DNA of 64,000 nt from Streptomyces sp. NBC_00247 (GTDB taxonomy: Bacteria > Actinomycetota > Actinomycetes > Streptomycetales > Streptomycetaceae). Shown here one piece after another: positions 44,191 through 52,529 of this stretch; position 1 is the stretch's first letter, and each line of letters begins with the position of its first letter. The notes under the pieces were generated by a model that worked only from the letters and a program-made list of their open reading frames with translations, was not told the DNA's origin and did no database searches. The stretch spans positions 4,484,001-4,548,000 of the forward strand of contig NZ_CP108093.1 of NCBI RefSeq assembly GCF_036188265.1, written 5' to 3'. Position numbers and translations under genes: made by a program.

Positions 44191-45179
44191 AGGTCTATCC
44201 GTACGAGCGGGTGCCCGGGGTCGTCGACCTGAGGGTGACCGGTATCGAGCTGTTCGGACCCGGCGAGATCCGTGAACGCCTGGGCACGAGCGCGTTCTCC
44301 GTCACCGACAAGGTGGTCGCTCTCGGCGGCCTCGACCGGGACGACTGGGAACGGGCCCGACTGAGCCTCACGGCCTCGGTCCCCGGCCGAACGACGGACG
44401 ACGACGGCCCCTGGTCCGATGTCTCGGTGGTGGTCGTCCTCACCGAGGGAGCGACCAACACGCGGCTCAGCAGCCCCCTGACACGCGAGTCCGAGAACGG
44501 CCGACAGTGGGGCGGGCGCGTCGACCTCTGGCGGGCCGACCACGTGGACCGGGCGTCCATGACCGTCCACGTGGTGGCCACGGTGGGGGGTGTGTCGGGA
44601 CGGGTCGTCGCGTCGGCCGACAAGGACTGGGTCGTCGACGTGAAGTCCGACGCACCGCTGCGTGACCGGCGGCTCGACTTCACCGAGGTCGGTTTCGCCG
44701 AAGGGCCGGAGTGGCTGCGCCCGCTCAAGGACATGCCGTGGGCCGTCGACACATCGGGAGACCTGCCGGTCGTGCGTCTGAACGCGGACTTCGAAGGGAT
44801 CTCCGAGCTCGTCGGGGGCGAGGCATCGGGCCCCGAGGGTCTCGTCCGGGAGCTCTTGGTCGCACAGATGTGCACGGACGTGTGGACGGCCGTGTTCCAC
44901 GCGGCCGTCGGCGACCTTGAGGTGGAGGAGGACGGGACCCCCCTGTTCCCACGTGACTGGCGTGGCGAAGTACTCCGCGAAATGCTGCAGGACGTCGTAC
45001 CCGGCAGGCCCCCGGAGGACGCCTTGGCCGACGTCCACCGGCGCAGGGCCGGTACTGCGGGCTGGACGGAACTCCAACCGCGCATCCACTACGCGGCCAC
45101 CCGGCGGGCCGAAGTACCGAAGGCGCTGACCGCCACCGTCCAGGGACTGAACCGACTCGACCGGGGGGTCGACGCATGA
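44187..45179 (+). CDS. Unknown protein of the GHKL defence operon
   Basis: A 330-residue soluble protein that I do not recognise. The N-terminal half is beta-rich (VVDLRVTGIELFG, SVVVVLTEGATN, MTVHVVATVGGVSGR); the C-terminal half is helical (VRELLVAQMCTDVWTAVFHA). No catalytic motif is apparent. Start and stop both overlap the neighbouring genes by 4 nt (ATGA), so it is probably made in step with the ATPase and forms a complex with it. Confidence 0.8.
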   Translation: MKVYPYERVPGVVDLRVTGIELFGPGEIRERLGTSAFSVTDKVVALGGLDRDDWERARLSLTASVPGRTTDDDGPWSDVSVVVVLTEGATNTRLSSPLTRESENGRQWGGRVDLWRADHVDRASMTVHVVATVGGVSGRVVASADKDWVVDVKSDAPLRDRRLDFTEVGFAEGPEWLRPLKDMPWAVDTSGDLPVVRLNADFEGISELVGGEASGPEGLVRELLVAQMCTDVWTAVFHAAVGDLEVEEDGTPLFPRDWRGEVLREMLQDVVPGRPPEDALADVHRRRAGTAGWTELQPRIHYAATRRAEVPKALTATVQGLNRLDRGVDA

Positions 45180-46084
45180 CCGACAAGCCGAACCACCTGC
45201 CGGCGCGGCTGGCGCTGCTCTCCGACCTCGACGCTGCCACGTACCTCACCGAGGGTGTGCTCACCGGCAAGGAGGACATTCCGGCGATAGCCCTGAACAA
45301 GGCCACCGAGCCCTTGGATCACACGGACGGAGTCCGTGGCGAGCTGATGCCGGTGCGGGACCTGGTCGACGACGCGATGCACCAGTTCCGCGACGCGAAG
45401 CCGACGGCTGCCGATGCCTGGCTCGCACCTCGGCTCCACGCGACGCTGAGGCTGAGCCGCCGTGAGGCCGCCGACCGCAGGTTCTGGAACTACCTGGCCC
45501 TGGGAGTGGCACCCGACTACGTGGTCTGGCGACACCTGGCGGAGCCGAAGGACGACGGGGCGAGCAAGACGCAGAAGGTCGCCGTCGCACGGTTCCGAGG
45601 CCCTTCGTACACGCAGGCGTTCGCCAGGCTCTGGTGGGCGGCCGAGCTGTTCAGGGACGGGCCGGACTACGGTCCCGTGGAGACGGCGTGCTCCCAGCAG
45701 GACATGCTCAACGGCGCTCTGCGGCTCGATGTGATCGATCATCGGCCCACGGCTCAGGCGTTGTTGCGCCTGATCCGACGCGGGACCGTCGCGACGGGAC
45801 GCGAGATCAACGCGCTGACGGCGGCCGTCAACGCGTCGGCCGCGACATTGATGTACGACGTCCTCGCCCCGGACGTCGAGCGCGATGCCCGCTCCTTGGC
45901 CGAGTGGATCGAGGAAGCGGAGGGCGCGCCCGCCGTAGCCAGGCGTTCGCTGCCCGACGGCCCGAACGAGGAGAGGGCTCCGGACGACGCGGTGGAAGCC
46001 CTGGCCGACCTCTTCGCTGAGTTGTTCGCGCAGGCGCCCGTGCGGGGCAAGGAGTCGCGGACAGCCGTGGCCGGCGCGGTCTGA
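45176..46084 (+). CDS. Unknown helical protein of the GHKL defence operon (DUF6339-like?)
   Basis: A 302-residue, mainly helical protein. The middle reads RRFWNYLALGVAPDYVVWRH and then YTQAFARLWWAAELFRDG, which recalls the defence-associated DUF6339 family; I hold that assignment loosely. No nuclease or nucleotide motif is seen. It starts in an ATGA overlap with the preceding gene and its stop lies 17 bp from the stop of the convergent methyltransferase. Confidence 0.75.
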   Translation: MTDKPNHLPARLALLSDLDAATYLTEGVLTGKEDIPAIALNKATEPLDHTDGVRGELMPVRDLVDDAMHQFRDAKPTAADAWLAPRLHATLRLSRREAADRRFWNYLALGVAPDYVVWRHLAEPKDDGASKTQKVAVARFRGPSYTQAFARLWWAAELFRDGPDYGPVETACSQQDMLNGALRLDVIDHRPTAQALLRLIRRGTVATGREINALTAAVNASAATLMYDVLAPDVERDARSLAEWIEEAEGAPAVARRSLPDGPNEERAPDDAVEALADLFAELFAQAPVRGKESRTAVAGAV

Positions 46085-46101
46085 CCCTCGGTGCCCGATG
46101 C

Positions 46102-47325
46102 TCAGGCGTCCGCCGGTTCGTCCTCGGACGTGGGCGGGCGCCAAGTGGCGAGCGCTTCGAGCCACTCGTTCTCGGGGGCCCTGCCCCGCAGGGCGGTGCT
46201 CAGGATGTGGAGCGACATGCGCGGAGGAATGGCGTTGCCGATCTGCTGGGCGATATCGGTGGAACGCCAGGGGTAGGCGGCGGGGAAGGACTGGAGCAGA
46301 CCTGCCTCTTCGAAGGAGAGGCGGTCGAGCTCCTCGCCGTCCTTCCATTCACCCGATGCCGTCTCCTTCAAGTGGAAGAGACGGTTCCGTCGCACCTTGC
46401 CGGTGACCGTGGCCGCGGGGTCGGACGAGGTACGCCGGCCGCGATCCTTCGGATCGCCCCCTGAGCCGTAGTTGGAGACCATCACGAATTTCTCGGGCCG
46501 ACGCGTCCCGAGAGCGTCTCCCATGGAAACCCAGGGAAGAATCCCGTCCTGCGCGTCCCCGATGGTCTGTTGACCCACCCGGTCGCGCGCCGGATCCGGT
46601 GCGGGCAGTCGCTCCGCGCCCTTGCGGTACCGCTGATGCGTCGGTGTCGGGAACCGGACTTTCCTACGCGTGTTCTCGGGGTCGTACTGGGCGATGAGAA
46701 CCGCTCGCCTGCGCGCCTGCGGCACGCCGAAGTCCTCGGAGTGCAGTACGTGGGCCTCGGCGGCGTATCCGGTCCGCCCGAGTAGTTCCACGTAGTGCTT
46801 CCACACCGGCAGGACCGTCGGTACCTGCTCCAGCACGATCACTTCGTAGGGCCTGCGCCGGCGGAGCTTGGCCTCCATGATCCAGCGCAGCGGCTGGAGG
46901 ACGAGACCGGTGCGGTCGTCGGACATGGCATCGGTCTCCTTCTTCACCGCCTGCCACGCACTGTCGAACGAGGACCAGGTGGTGTGACCGACCAGGCACG
47001 ATGCCAGCCGCTTCACGTCCTCCAGAGCCTTGTGGCCTTCGCGGTTCCCGGCGACGGAGAACGACTGGCACGGCGGACCACCGGTGAGGACGTTGGCGTC
47101 CACGACCTCGGGGTCGCACGGGCCGAGCGCGGCGACGTCCTTCTCCGTGGTGGTCAGCAGCCCGGCGGCGCGTCGGGTCGCACGCGTCGGATCGTCCCAC
47201 TCGACACCGATGCTCTCCACCTCGTCCATGATCGTCGCTGCGATGTCGAGACCGCCCGGACCTGCGAAGAGGTCCACGATCTTGAATCGGGCAGCAGAAA
47301 GCGACGGATGAGGGGGGTGGGTCAT
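46102..47325 (-). CDS. DNA cytosine-5 methyltransferase (active-looking)
   Basis: A 407-residue C5 methyltransferase. Motif I is DLFAGPGGLD (SAM binding), motif IV GGPPCQSFS with the catalytic Cys, motif VI VLEQV (Gln in place of the usual Asn, Glu kept), motif VIII QARRRAVLIA, a target recognition region, then AATVTG (IX) and QQIGNAIPP (X). It should protect host sites. It lies 66 bp downstream of the second methyltransferase-like gene. No ribosome site precedes ATG 47325; a TACACT hexamer ends 8 nt before it, suggesting a leaderless transcript. The alternative TTG at 47334 is less likely. Confidence 0.92.
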   Translation of the reverse strand: MTHPPHPSLSAARFKIVDLFAGPGGLDIAATIMDEVESIGVEWDDPTRATRRAAGLLTTTEKDVAALGPCDPEVVDANVLTGGPPCQSFSVAGNREGHKALEDVKRLASCLVGHTTWSSFDSAWQAVKKETDAMSDDRTGLVLQPLRWIMEAKLRRRRPYEVIVLEQVPTVLPVWKHYVELLGRTGYAAEAHVLHSEDFGVPQARRRAVLIAQYDPENTRRKVRFPTPTHQRYRKGAERLPAPDPARDRVGQQTIGDAQDGILPWVSMGDALGTRRPEKFVMVSNYGSGGDPKDRGRRTSSDPAATVTGKVRRNRLFHLKETASGEWKDGEELDRLSFEEAGLLQSFPAAYPWRSTDIAQQIGNAIPPRMSLHILSTALRGRAPENEWLEALATWRPPTSEDEPADA

Positions 47326-47333
47326 GGTGTGCA

Positions 47334-47362
47334 AGTGTAGCCGGCCCGTGGGGGGCGTCGGA
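47334..47362 (-). promoter_or_regulatory. Possible leaderless promoter of the methyltransferase
   Basis: On the minus strand, TCCGAC (47362-47357), a 17-nt spacer and TACACT (47339-47334) end 8 nt before ATG 47325. The -10 fits the TANNNT pattern of actinobacterial leaderless promoters; the -35 is weak. Confidence 0.4.
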
Positions 47363-47391
47363 CCGGTACCGACGCCCTGGAGCGGGGTGGA

Positions 47392-48345
47392 TCAGGAGGC
47401 CAGAGCCGCGGCGATGGCCCGTCCGAGCGCCGTCCCGACCGGTGGCGGGGAGGCGTGGCCGATCTGCCGGTAGTGGGCCGTCTTACGGCCGGCGAAACGC
47501 CATTCCTCCGGGAACGCCTGCAGAACCGCCGCCTGCCCGACGGTCAGCTTGACCAGTCCCGTGGGGCTGTCGTCCGGGCCGGGCACCTCGTCCGCCAGCG
47601 CGCCGCCGTTCACCCCCATGCGCTCCCACGCCTTCTTGGTGCCCGTGGGGCCGAGGTCGGCGCCTCCCCGCTTGTCCGATCCACCCACCAAGGTCGGGGC
47701 GACGGCCATCGCGTCGGCGGCCCACGCGTCCGCGCCGGGCCAGCCACGGGACCTCATGGACCGTGCCAGTGCCCGTCCGACGGACACATGGGACCGCACG
47801 GTCGGCGCCGGCGGCACGAAGTGGTCGAAGTACCGCTCCTTCAGCGCGACCATGACCCCCTGCTTCCGGTCCTGCGGCACGCCGAAGTCGGCGGCGTTCA
47901 CCACGAACCAGGCCAGACGGTATCCGAGGTGTTCGAGCTCCTTGTGGGCGAACTCCCGCGTCGCGCGGAGGTCCGGGGAGTCGACCAGTCCCGGCACGTT
48001 CTCCACGAGTACGGCGCGCGGCTGGATCGAGTGGGCGAGGAGGATCGCCGCCTCCAGAAGGCGGATCTCCTCGACGCTCTCCGTCCGTACGGTGGTGGCG
48101 TTCGACTTCACGCGGGGGAGTCCCGCGGCCAACAGATCCACGTCGTACGTCTCACGGTGCTCGACCGGGTCGAAGTCCAGCAGGTCCATCTCCAGGACCT
48201 GCCACGACGGACGATTCAGGCGGAGTGTTTCGCAGGCGACCGGGTTCCGGTCCAGGAGGAGGACCGGTTCAAAGCCCGCTCCTTCCAGGCCCAGCGCCAA
48301 ACCGCCCGCTCCCGCGCACACCTCGACGGAACGCAACGCACCCAC
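47392..48345 (-). CDS. Cytosine methyltransferase-like protein lacking the catalytic Cys
   Basis: A 317-residue C5 methyltransferase fold. Motif I is VEVCAGAGGLALGLE, motif VI VLVENVPGL, motif VIII VPQDRKQGVMVAL and motif X RQIGHASPPPVG. At motif IV, where active enzymes have a PCQ, it reads LLAAGLPRVKSNATTV, with no cysteine. It probably binds SAM but should not methylate by the known mechanism. It may be a partner, DNA reader or regulator for the active methyltransferase next to it. GTG 48345 has GGGGACC upstream. It follows vsr after 25 bp. Confidence 0.88.
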   Translation of the reverse strand: MGALRSVEVCAGAGGLALGLEGAGFEPVLLLDRNPVACETLRLNRPSWQVLEMDLLDFDPVEHRETYDVDLLAAGLPRVKSNATTVRTESVEEIRLLEAAILLAHSIQPRAVLVENVPGLVDSPDLRATREFAHKELEHLGYRLAWFVVNAADFGVPQDRKQGVMVALKERYFDHFVPPAPTVRSHVSVGRALARSMRSRGWPGADAWAADAMAVAPTLVGGSDKRGGADLGPTGTKKAWERMGVNGGALADEVPGPDDSPTGLVKLTVGQAAVLQAFPEEWRFAGRKTAHYRQIGHASPPPVGTALGRAIAAALAS

Positions 48346-48370
48346 AGGTCCCCACCCCTTGTTCTCGTAC

Positions 48371-48802
48371 TCATCTTCGCCGTTCCCGCTCGACCGTCGC
48401 CGCTATCCGCTCGGCCATGGCATCGGGGCTCTCGTGGGTCCAGAAACGGAGCACCGTCCAACCCTCGTCGGTGAGGCGGGCGGTCGTCTCCAGATCCCGT
48501 GCCACGTTCCGGGCGAGCTTCTCCCGCCACCACTCGGCATTCGCCTTGGGCCGCGTGGCGTGCACGGGGCATCCGTGCCAGAAGCACCCGTCGATCAGCA
48601 CGGCGACCCTGACCCGGGTGAACGCGATGTCGATCGTCCTGCGGCGCATGGTGGGCACCGGCCAGTTGACCCGGTACCGGAGGCCCGCGGCGTGCAGGAG
48701 TCTGCGCACCGCCAGTTCCGGTGCCGTGTCACGGCTTGCCTGACGGCTCATGCGCGCCGAGACGGCCACGGACGAGGGAACCACGACGTTCATCACCATC
48801 AT
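48371..48802 (-). CDS. vsr: Very short patch repair (Vsr) endonuclease
   Basis: A 143-residue endonuclease of the Vsr family, which nicks at T:G mismatches arising from 5-methylcytosine deamination. MSRQASRDTAPELAVRRLL holds the N-terminal active-site Glu region, and IDIAFTRVRVAVLIDGCFWH the metal-binding Asp and the zinc Cys/His motif (CFWHGCPVH). It is first in a minus-strand unit with two methyltransferase-like genes, the usual company of vsr. Such proteins also serve as nucleases in defence operons. ATG 48802 is chosen for the AGGACA and GGAAGG before it; three in-frame starts follow closely. Confidence 0.9.
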   Translation of the reverse strand: MMVMNVVVPSSVAVSARMSRQASRDTAPELAVRRLLHAAGLRYRVNWPVPTMRRRTIDIAFTRVRVAVLIDGCFWHGCPVHATRPKANAEWWREKLARNVARDLETTARLTDEGWTVLRFWTHESPDAMAERIAATVERERRR

Positions 48803-48897
48803 TGTCCTACCTTCCGGAAACCGCATGGCCGGTTCGGTGATTCTTGTGACCAAGTTGTGGAGTTTTCGTGGCCCCGTGCGCCGGGCGCATACGAGAA

Positions 48898-48927
48898 AGC
48901 GCGGCCGCCCATGGGGCCGACCGCGCT
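48898..48927 (-). terminator. Terminator after the SEC-C gene, right border of the island
   Basis: AGCGCGG pairs with CCGCGCT around a mostly self-complementary centre, followed on the minus strand by TTTCT. It lies 23 bp past the SEC-C stop and isolates that gene from vsr. Confidence 0.6.
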
Positions 48928-48950
48928 CCTCCGTAGGGAGTCGACTCCCT

Positions 48951-49958
48951 TCAGGACCCCCCGTGGCACTCCCGGTAGACGTCCCCCGACCCGCACCAGC
49001 AGGCCGCCGACCGGGCCGGGGGCCAGGGGAGGGCTCGGCCTCGGGCGGCGAGGGTGGTGGCGTAGAGAGGGAGGAGGTTCGGGTCGGCGGGGGAGGCGGC
49101 CTCGGAGGCGGCGAAGGCCTCGTAGGAGGGGATGGTGCCGGTGACGATGCCGAGGTTCGCGGTACCGGCCGCGTGGAGGTCGCGCAGGGCGGTCTCCACG
49201 GCGGTCAGGTGGCCCGCGTGGTCGGGGTACTCGGCGGCCAGGGCCGGGTACGCGGCGAGCAGTTCGGCCAGTTCGGCCGCGGGCCAGTGCAGGACGGCGA
49301 CCGGGAAGGGGCGGGAGAGGGCCGTGCGGTAGACGCCCAGCTCCGCGCGGAGGCGGGTGATCTCCGCCTTCAGCTCGCCCGGGTCCGAGGAGCCGAGGGA
49401 CCAGAGCCGTTTCGGGTCGTGGAGTTCGTCGAGGGGGACCTCGGCCGTGTGCAGGGTGTCGGCCAGCCGGTCCCAGTCGTCGTGTTCCGAGCCGCGCAGC
49501 CGGCGGACGCGGTGGCGGCCGGTGAGCAGGGACTGCGTGGCGTACGGGACTTCCTCGCCCGGCGTCAGCAGCAGTGCCAGCGCGGCCGAGAAGAGTTCGT
49601 GGGCGGCCTCCAGCTCGTCGTGCGCCTCCAGGGTCTCCGCGGCGATCGTCCACGGGGCCGCCGCGCGGGGGGCCGCGACGCGCAGGCCGTCGATGATCGC
49701 GCGGGCCTCGGCCTCGTGCCCGTACTCCCAGAGGTTGGCGGCCTTGAGGGCCTTCACCAGGTGGGGGTCGTCGGCGGGGGCGCCGTCCGCGGTGAGCAGG
49801 TCGTCGTAGAGGGTCGCGGCGCGGGCGCGCTCGCCGGCGAGTTCCAGATGGGCCGCGGCCTGGAGGAGCAGCGGCTCGCGGTCCTCCGGGTAGCGCGTCG
49901 CGGTGCGCAGCAGTCGCTCGGCTTCGGTGATGTGCTCGGCAGGCGTGTCGGGGCGCAT
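48951..49958 (-). CDS. Tetratricopeptide-like protein with C-terminal SEC-C motif
   Basis: A 335-residue protein. The N-terminal 130 residues are paired helices (ITEAERLLRTATRYPEDRE, LLLQAAAHLELAGERARAA, TLYDDLLTA) like tetratricopeptide repeats. The C-terminus is a SEC-C zinc motif, CWCGSGDVYRECHG, as found at the end of SecA and in many adaptor proteins. A role as adaptor binding zinc and a partner protein is likely, but no partner is visible here. ATG 49958 starts the helical region. A 16-bp palindrome (48935-48950) lies directly past the stop. Confidence 0.85.
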   Translation of the reverse strand: MRPDTPAEHITEAERLLRTATRYPEDREPLLLQAAAHLELAGERARAATLYDDLLTADGAPADDPHLVKALKAANLWEYGHEAEARAIIDGLRVAAPRAAAPWTIAAETLEAHDELEAAHELFSAALALLLTPGEEVPYATQSLLTGRHRVRRLRGSEHDDWDRLADTLHTAEVPLDELHDPKRLWSLGSSDPGELKAEITRLRAELGVYRTALSRPFPVAVLHWPAAELAELLAAYPALAAEYPDHAGHLTAVETALRDLHAAGTANLGIVTGTIPSYEAFAASEAASPADPNLLPLYATTLAARGRALPWPPARSAACWCGSGDVYRECHGGS

Positions 49959-50265
49959 GTCCCACACGGTACTGCGCGGAGGCGGGCCCGCGGGAGCGAC
50001 CGGCGAGAGGGGGTGGGGTGCGCCAGGACACAGGGGTGTGCGCCTCGGTCGCCACGCCCCCGGGGCCCGTTCGCCCCGTCCTCGCCCCACCTCGAACCCC
50101 CGCGTGCCGACCCGACCCCCGACCCCGCCCCCGACCCCGGCAACCCGCCGAGGACTGTCCCAACCCGCCCCCCGCCCCCGCGCCGCGCCCCAGCACCCGC
50201 ACCCCCGCCCGGACGCGCCGGGGTGCGGCCCCGGGGGTGGTGTCGGACGGGGATAAAGTCCCTGG
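49959..50265. other. Intergenic region, strongly C-rich on the plus strand
   Basis: This 307-bp region between divergent genes has no supported gene. From about 50090 to 50230 it is a nearly pure run of C with scattered A and G (CGACCCCGCCCCCG types), giving strand asymmetry unusual even for this genome. It ends in GGATAAAGT about 13 bp before the DUF3311 start. Promoters of both flanking genes are expected here. Confidence 0.45.
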
Positions 50266-50454
50266 GTGCTGAGAAGACGTCCGCAGGTGTGGTGGTTGCT
50301 GGTCCCGTACGTGCTGTACCTGGGAGCCCTGCCATGGGTGAACCGGGTGGAGCCCGTCGTGTTCGGGCTGCCGTTCCTCTTCGTCTGGATGCTCGGCGCG
50401 ACCCTGCTGACGCCCGTCGCCGTCTGGCTGACCCGGCGGGGGGACCGCCGGTGA
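50266..50454 (+). CDS. DUF3311 small membrane protein
   Basis: A 62-residue protein with two transmembrane helices (WWLLVPYVLYLGALPWV and FGLPFLFVWMLGATLLTPVAVW), matching the DUF3311 family. These small subunits are regularly encoded just before solute:sodium symporters, as here, and are probably accessory subunits of them. GTG 50266 is the start; the stop overlaps the symporter GTG in GTGA, so the two are coupled. Confidence 0.9.
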   Translation: MLRRRPQVWWLLVPYVLYLGALPWVNRVEPVVFGLPFLFVWMLGATLLTPVAVWLTRRGDRR

Positions 50455-51947
50455 ACGCCGCTGTCGCCACCTCCGTCTTCGCCGGCTTCATGGTGCTCAC
50501 CGTCGTGCTCGGCCTGCTCGCGATGCGCGGGCGGGGCGGAGGGGGCGGGCTGGCCGAGTGGTCCGTGGGCGGACGGAGCCTCGGGGCCGTTTTCATCTGG
50601 GTCCTGATGGCCGGCGAGGGTTACACCAGTTTCAGCTACCTGGGCGCTGCGGGCTGGGGCTACAACTACGGCGCGCCCGTGCTGTACGTCGTCGCGTACA
50701 TGTCCTGCGGGTACGCCCTCGGGTACCTGGTGGGCCCCACCCTCTGGAGGTACGCGCGCCGGCACGGCCTGGTCGGGATCACCGACATGGTCGCGCACCG
50801 TTTCCGGCGGCCCTGGCTCGGCGCGCTCGTCGCCGTCCTCGCCACCGTCTGCCTGCTGCCGTACATCCAGCTCCAGATCACCGGCATGGGCGTGGTCGTC
50901 TCGACGATCTCCTACGGCGCGATCAGCCTGAAATGGGCCTACTTCGTCGCCTTCGCCGTCGCCACCGGCTTCGTCGTGGTCAGCGGGCTGCGCGGCAGCG
51001 CCTGGGTGTCGGTGCTCAAGGACGTCATGGTCATCGGAACCCTCGGCTTCCTCGCGTTCTACGTGCCGGTCCACTACTTCGACGGGTACGGCCCCTTCCT
51101 GGACCGGATCGTCACCGAGAAGACCGACTGGCTGACGTTCCCCGGGCACGGCGACAGCGGGCTCGGCGAGGCGTGGTTCATCAGTACGTCGTTCCTGAAC
51201 TCGCTCACCGTGGTGATCTTCCCGACCACCGTCGCCGGCTATCTCGGTGCCCGGAACGCGGACGTACTGCGGCGCAACGCCATGTGGCTGCCCGCCTACA
51301 ACGTCCTCCTCTTCGTCCCGATGCTGCTCGGCATGGCCGCGCTGTTCGTCGTACCGGGACTGGTCGGGGCGGACTCGAACCTCGCCCTCTTCAAGCTCGT
51401 CACCGACTCGCTGCCCGCCTGGGCGGTCGGCGTCATCGGGGTGGCCGCCGCGCTCTCCTCGATCGTGCCCATGGCCGTCTTCATGCTGGTCATCGGCACG
51501 ATGTGGGGGCGCAGCGTGCTCTCCCTCGTACCCCGCTGGCGGCAGCGGCAGAAGGGTGCGGCGCAGATCGTGGTCGTGGTGGCCGGCGGGCTCGCGCTGC
51601 TCCTCACGTACACCGCGCCCAACACCCTCGTCCGGCTCTCGCTCATCTCGTACGAGGGGATGGCGCAGTTGTTGCCGATGGTGCTGCTGGCACTGGTGTG
51701 GCGGCGGCTCACCTTCGCGGGGGCGTTCAGCGGGCTCGTTGTCGGTGCGGTCGTGGTCTGTGTGCTGGTCTTCAACGGCAACGACCCGGTGTGGGGCGTG
51801 AACGCGGGGCTCGTCGCCCTGGCCGCCAACCTGGTGGTCGCGCTGGCGGTGACGTACGCCGGTCCGCGGGACGAGGACGACCGGCCGGACGAGGAGGTGC
51901 TCGCCCGCGACGAGATCGAGCCGGAGGCCGAGGCGGCGGCCGTCTGA
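50451..51947 (+). CDS. Sodium:solute symporter family permease (MctP-like)
   Basis: A 498-residue protein with about 13 helices of the SSS family. EWSVGGRSLGAVFIWVLMAGEG and YTSFSYLGAAGW at the N-terminus and the region SLISYEGMAQLLPMVLLALVW are characteristic. Pairing with DUF3311 suggests the monocarboxylate (MctP) or similar organic-acid group. The last 30 residues are acidic and cytoplasmic. The substrate is not proven by sequence. Confidence 0.9.
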   Translation: MNAAVATSVFAGFMVLTVVLGLLAMRGRGGGGGLAEWSVGGRSLGAVFIWVLMAGEGYTSFSYLGAAGWGYNYGAPVLYVVAYMSCGYALGYLVGPTLWRYARRHGLVGITDMVAHRFRRPWLGALVAVLATVCLLPYIQLQITGMGVVVSTISYGAISLKWAYFVAFAVATGFVVVSGLRGSAWVSVLKDVMVIGTLGFLAFYVPVHYFDGYGPFLDRIVTEKTDWLTFPGHGDSGLGEAWFISTSFLNSLTVVIFPTTVAGYLGARNADVLRRNAMWLPAYNVLLFVPMLLGMAALFVVPGLVGADSNLALFKLVTDSLPAWAVGVIGVAAALSSIVPMAVFMLVIGTMWGRSVLSLVPRWRQRQKGAAQIVVVVAGGLALLLTYTAPNTLVRLSLISYEGMAQLLPMVLLALVWRRLTFAGAFSGLVVGAVVVCVLVFNGNDPVWGVNAGLVALAANLVVALAVTYAGPRDEDDRPDEEVLARDEIEPEAEAAAV

Positions 51948-52169
51948 GCCGCCGCGGGCGGCCTCCGGGCCGTTCCGGGCAGCCTCCCGGCCGGCGGGCG
52001 GCCTCCGGGCGGCGGGCAGCCTCCCGGCCGTATCGGGCAGTCTCCGGGCGCCCGGTGTGATCCAGGCCATCGTGTATAACGGCTGGAGAGGTCCGCGACC
52101 GGCAAGAGCCCGGCGGCGGACCGGACGGACGAGTGACTGAACGGCACGAGCGGCGGAAGGGGAGGAGCC

Positions 52170-52529
52170 ATGGGCGACGCGTACGCGAGCACGCACCCGT
52201 ACCCCGGTCGCCTCCGCGGTACCTTCGCGCGCCTGCTCAGGCCCGCGGGCCTGCTGCTCCTCTTCGTCGCCGAGATCCTCCTCACCGAGGGCGGCACCCT
52301 CTCCGCCGCGGTCGCGCTCGCCGCCACCGCCGCGGCGGGCTCCGCGCTCCTCGCCTGCTCGGTGATCAGCGCGCGCTGCGCCGTCACCGTGCCCCGGACG
52401 CAGGTCCGCACCGCGCTGCGGGACCGCAGGCACCGCACGGCTTTCCTGCCGCAGCGGGACCCCGACGCCAAGGGGCGTACCCGCCCCCGCGCACCCGGCC
52501 GCGCCGTCCTCCGCACGGCCGCCGCGTAA
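52170..52529 (+). CDS. DUF6412-like small membrane protein
   Basis: A 119-residue protein with two hydrophobic segments (LLRPAGLLLLFVAEILLTEG and LSAAVALAATAAAGSALLAC) and a basic C-terminal tail. Proteins of this type (DUF6412) sit immediately upstream of a second YidC-like gene in streptomycetes, as is the case here (gap 189 bp). ATG 52170 has GGGGAGGAG before it. Function unknown; a link to membrane-protein insertion is suggested by position only. Confidence 0.75.
   Translation: MGDAYASTHPYPGRLRGTFARLLRPAGLLLLFVAEILLTEGGTLSAAVALAATAAAGSALLACSVISARCAVTVPRTQVRTALRDRRHRTAFLPQRDPDAKGRTRPRAPGRAVLRTAAA

Noticed and set aside
29200..48900. Search for integrase, transposase or att repeats around the defence island
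   Set aside because: No recombinase gene and no flanking direct repeat could be found by eye; acquisition as a mobile element is therefore not claimed.
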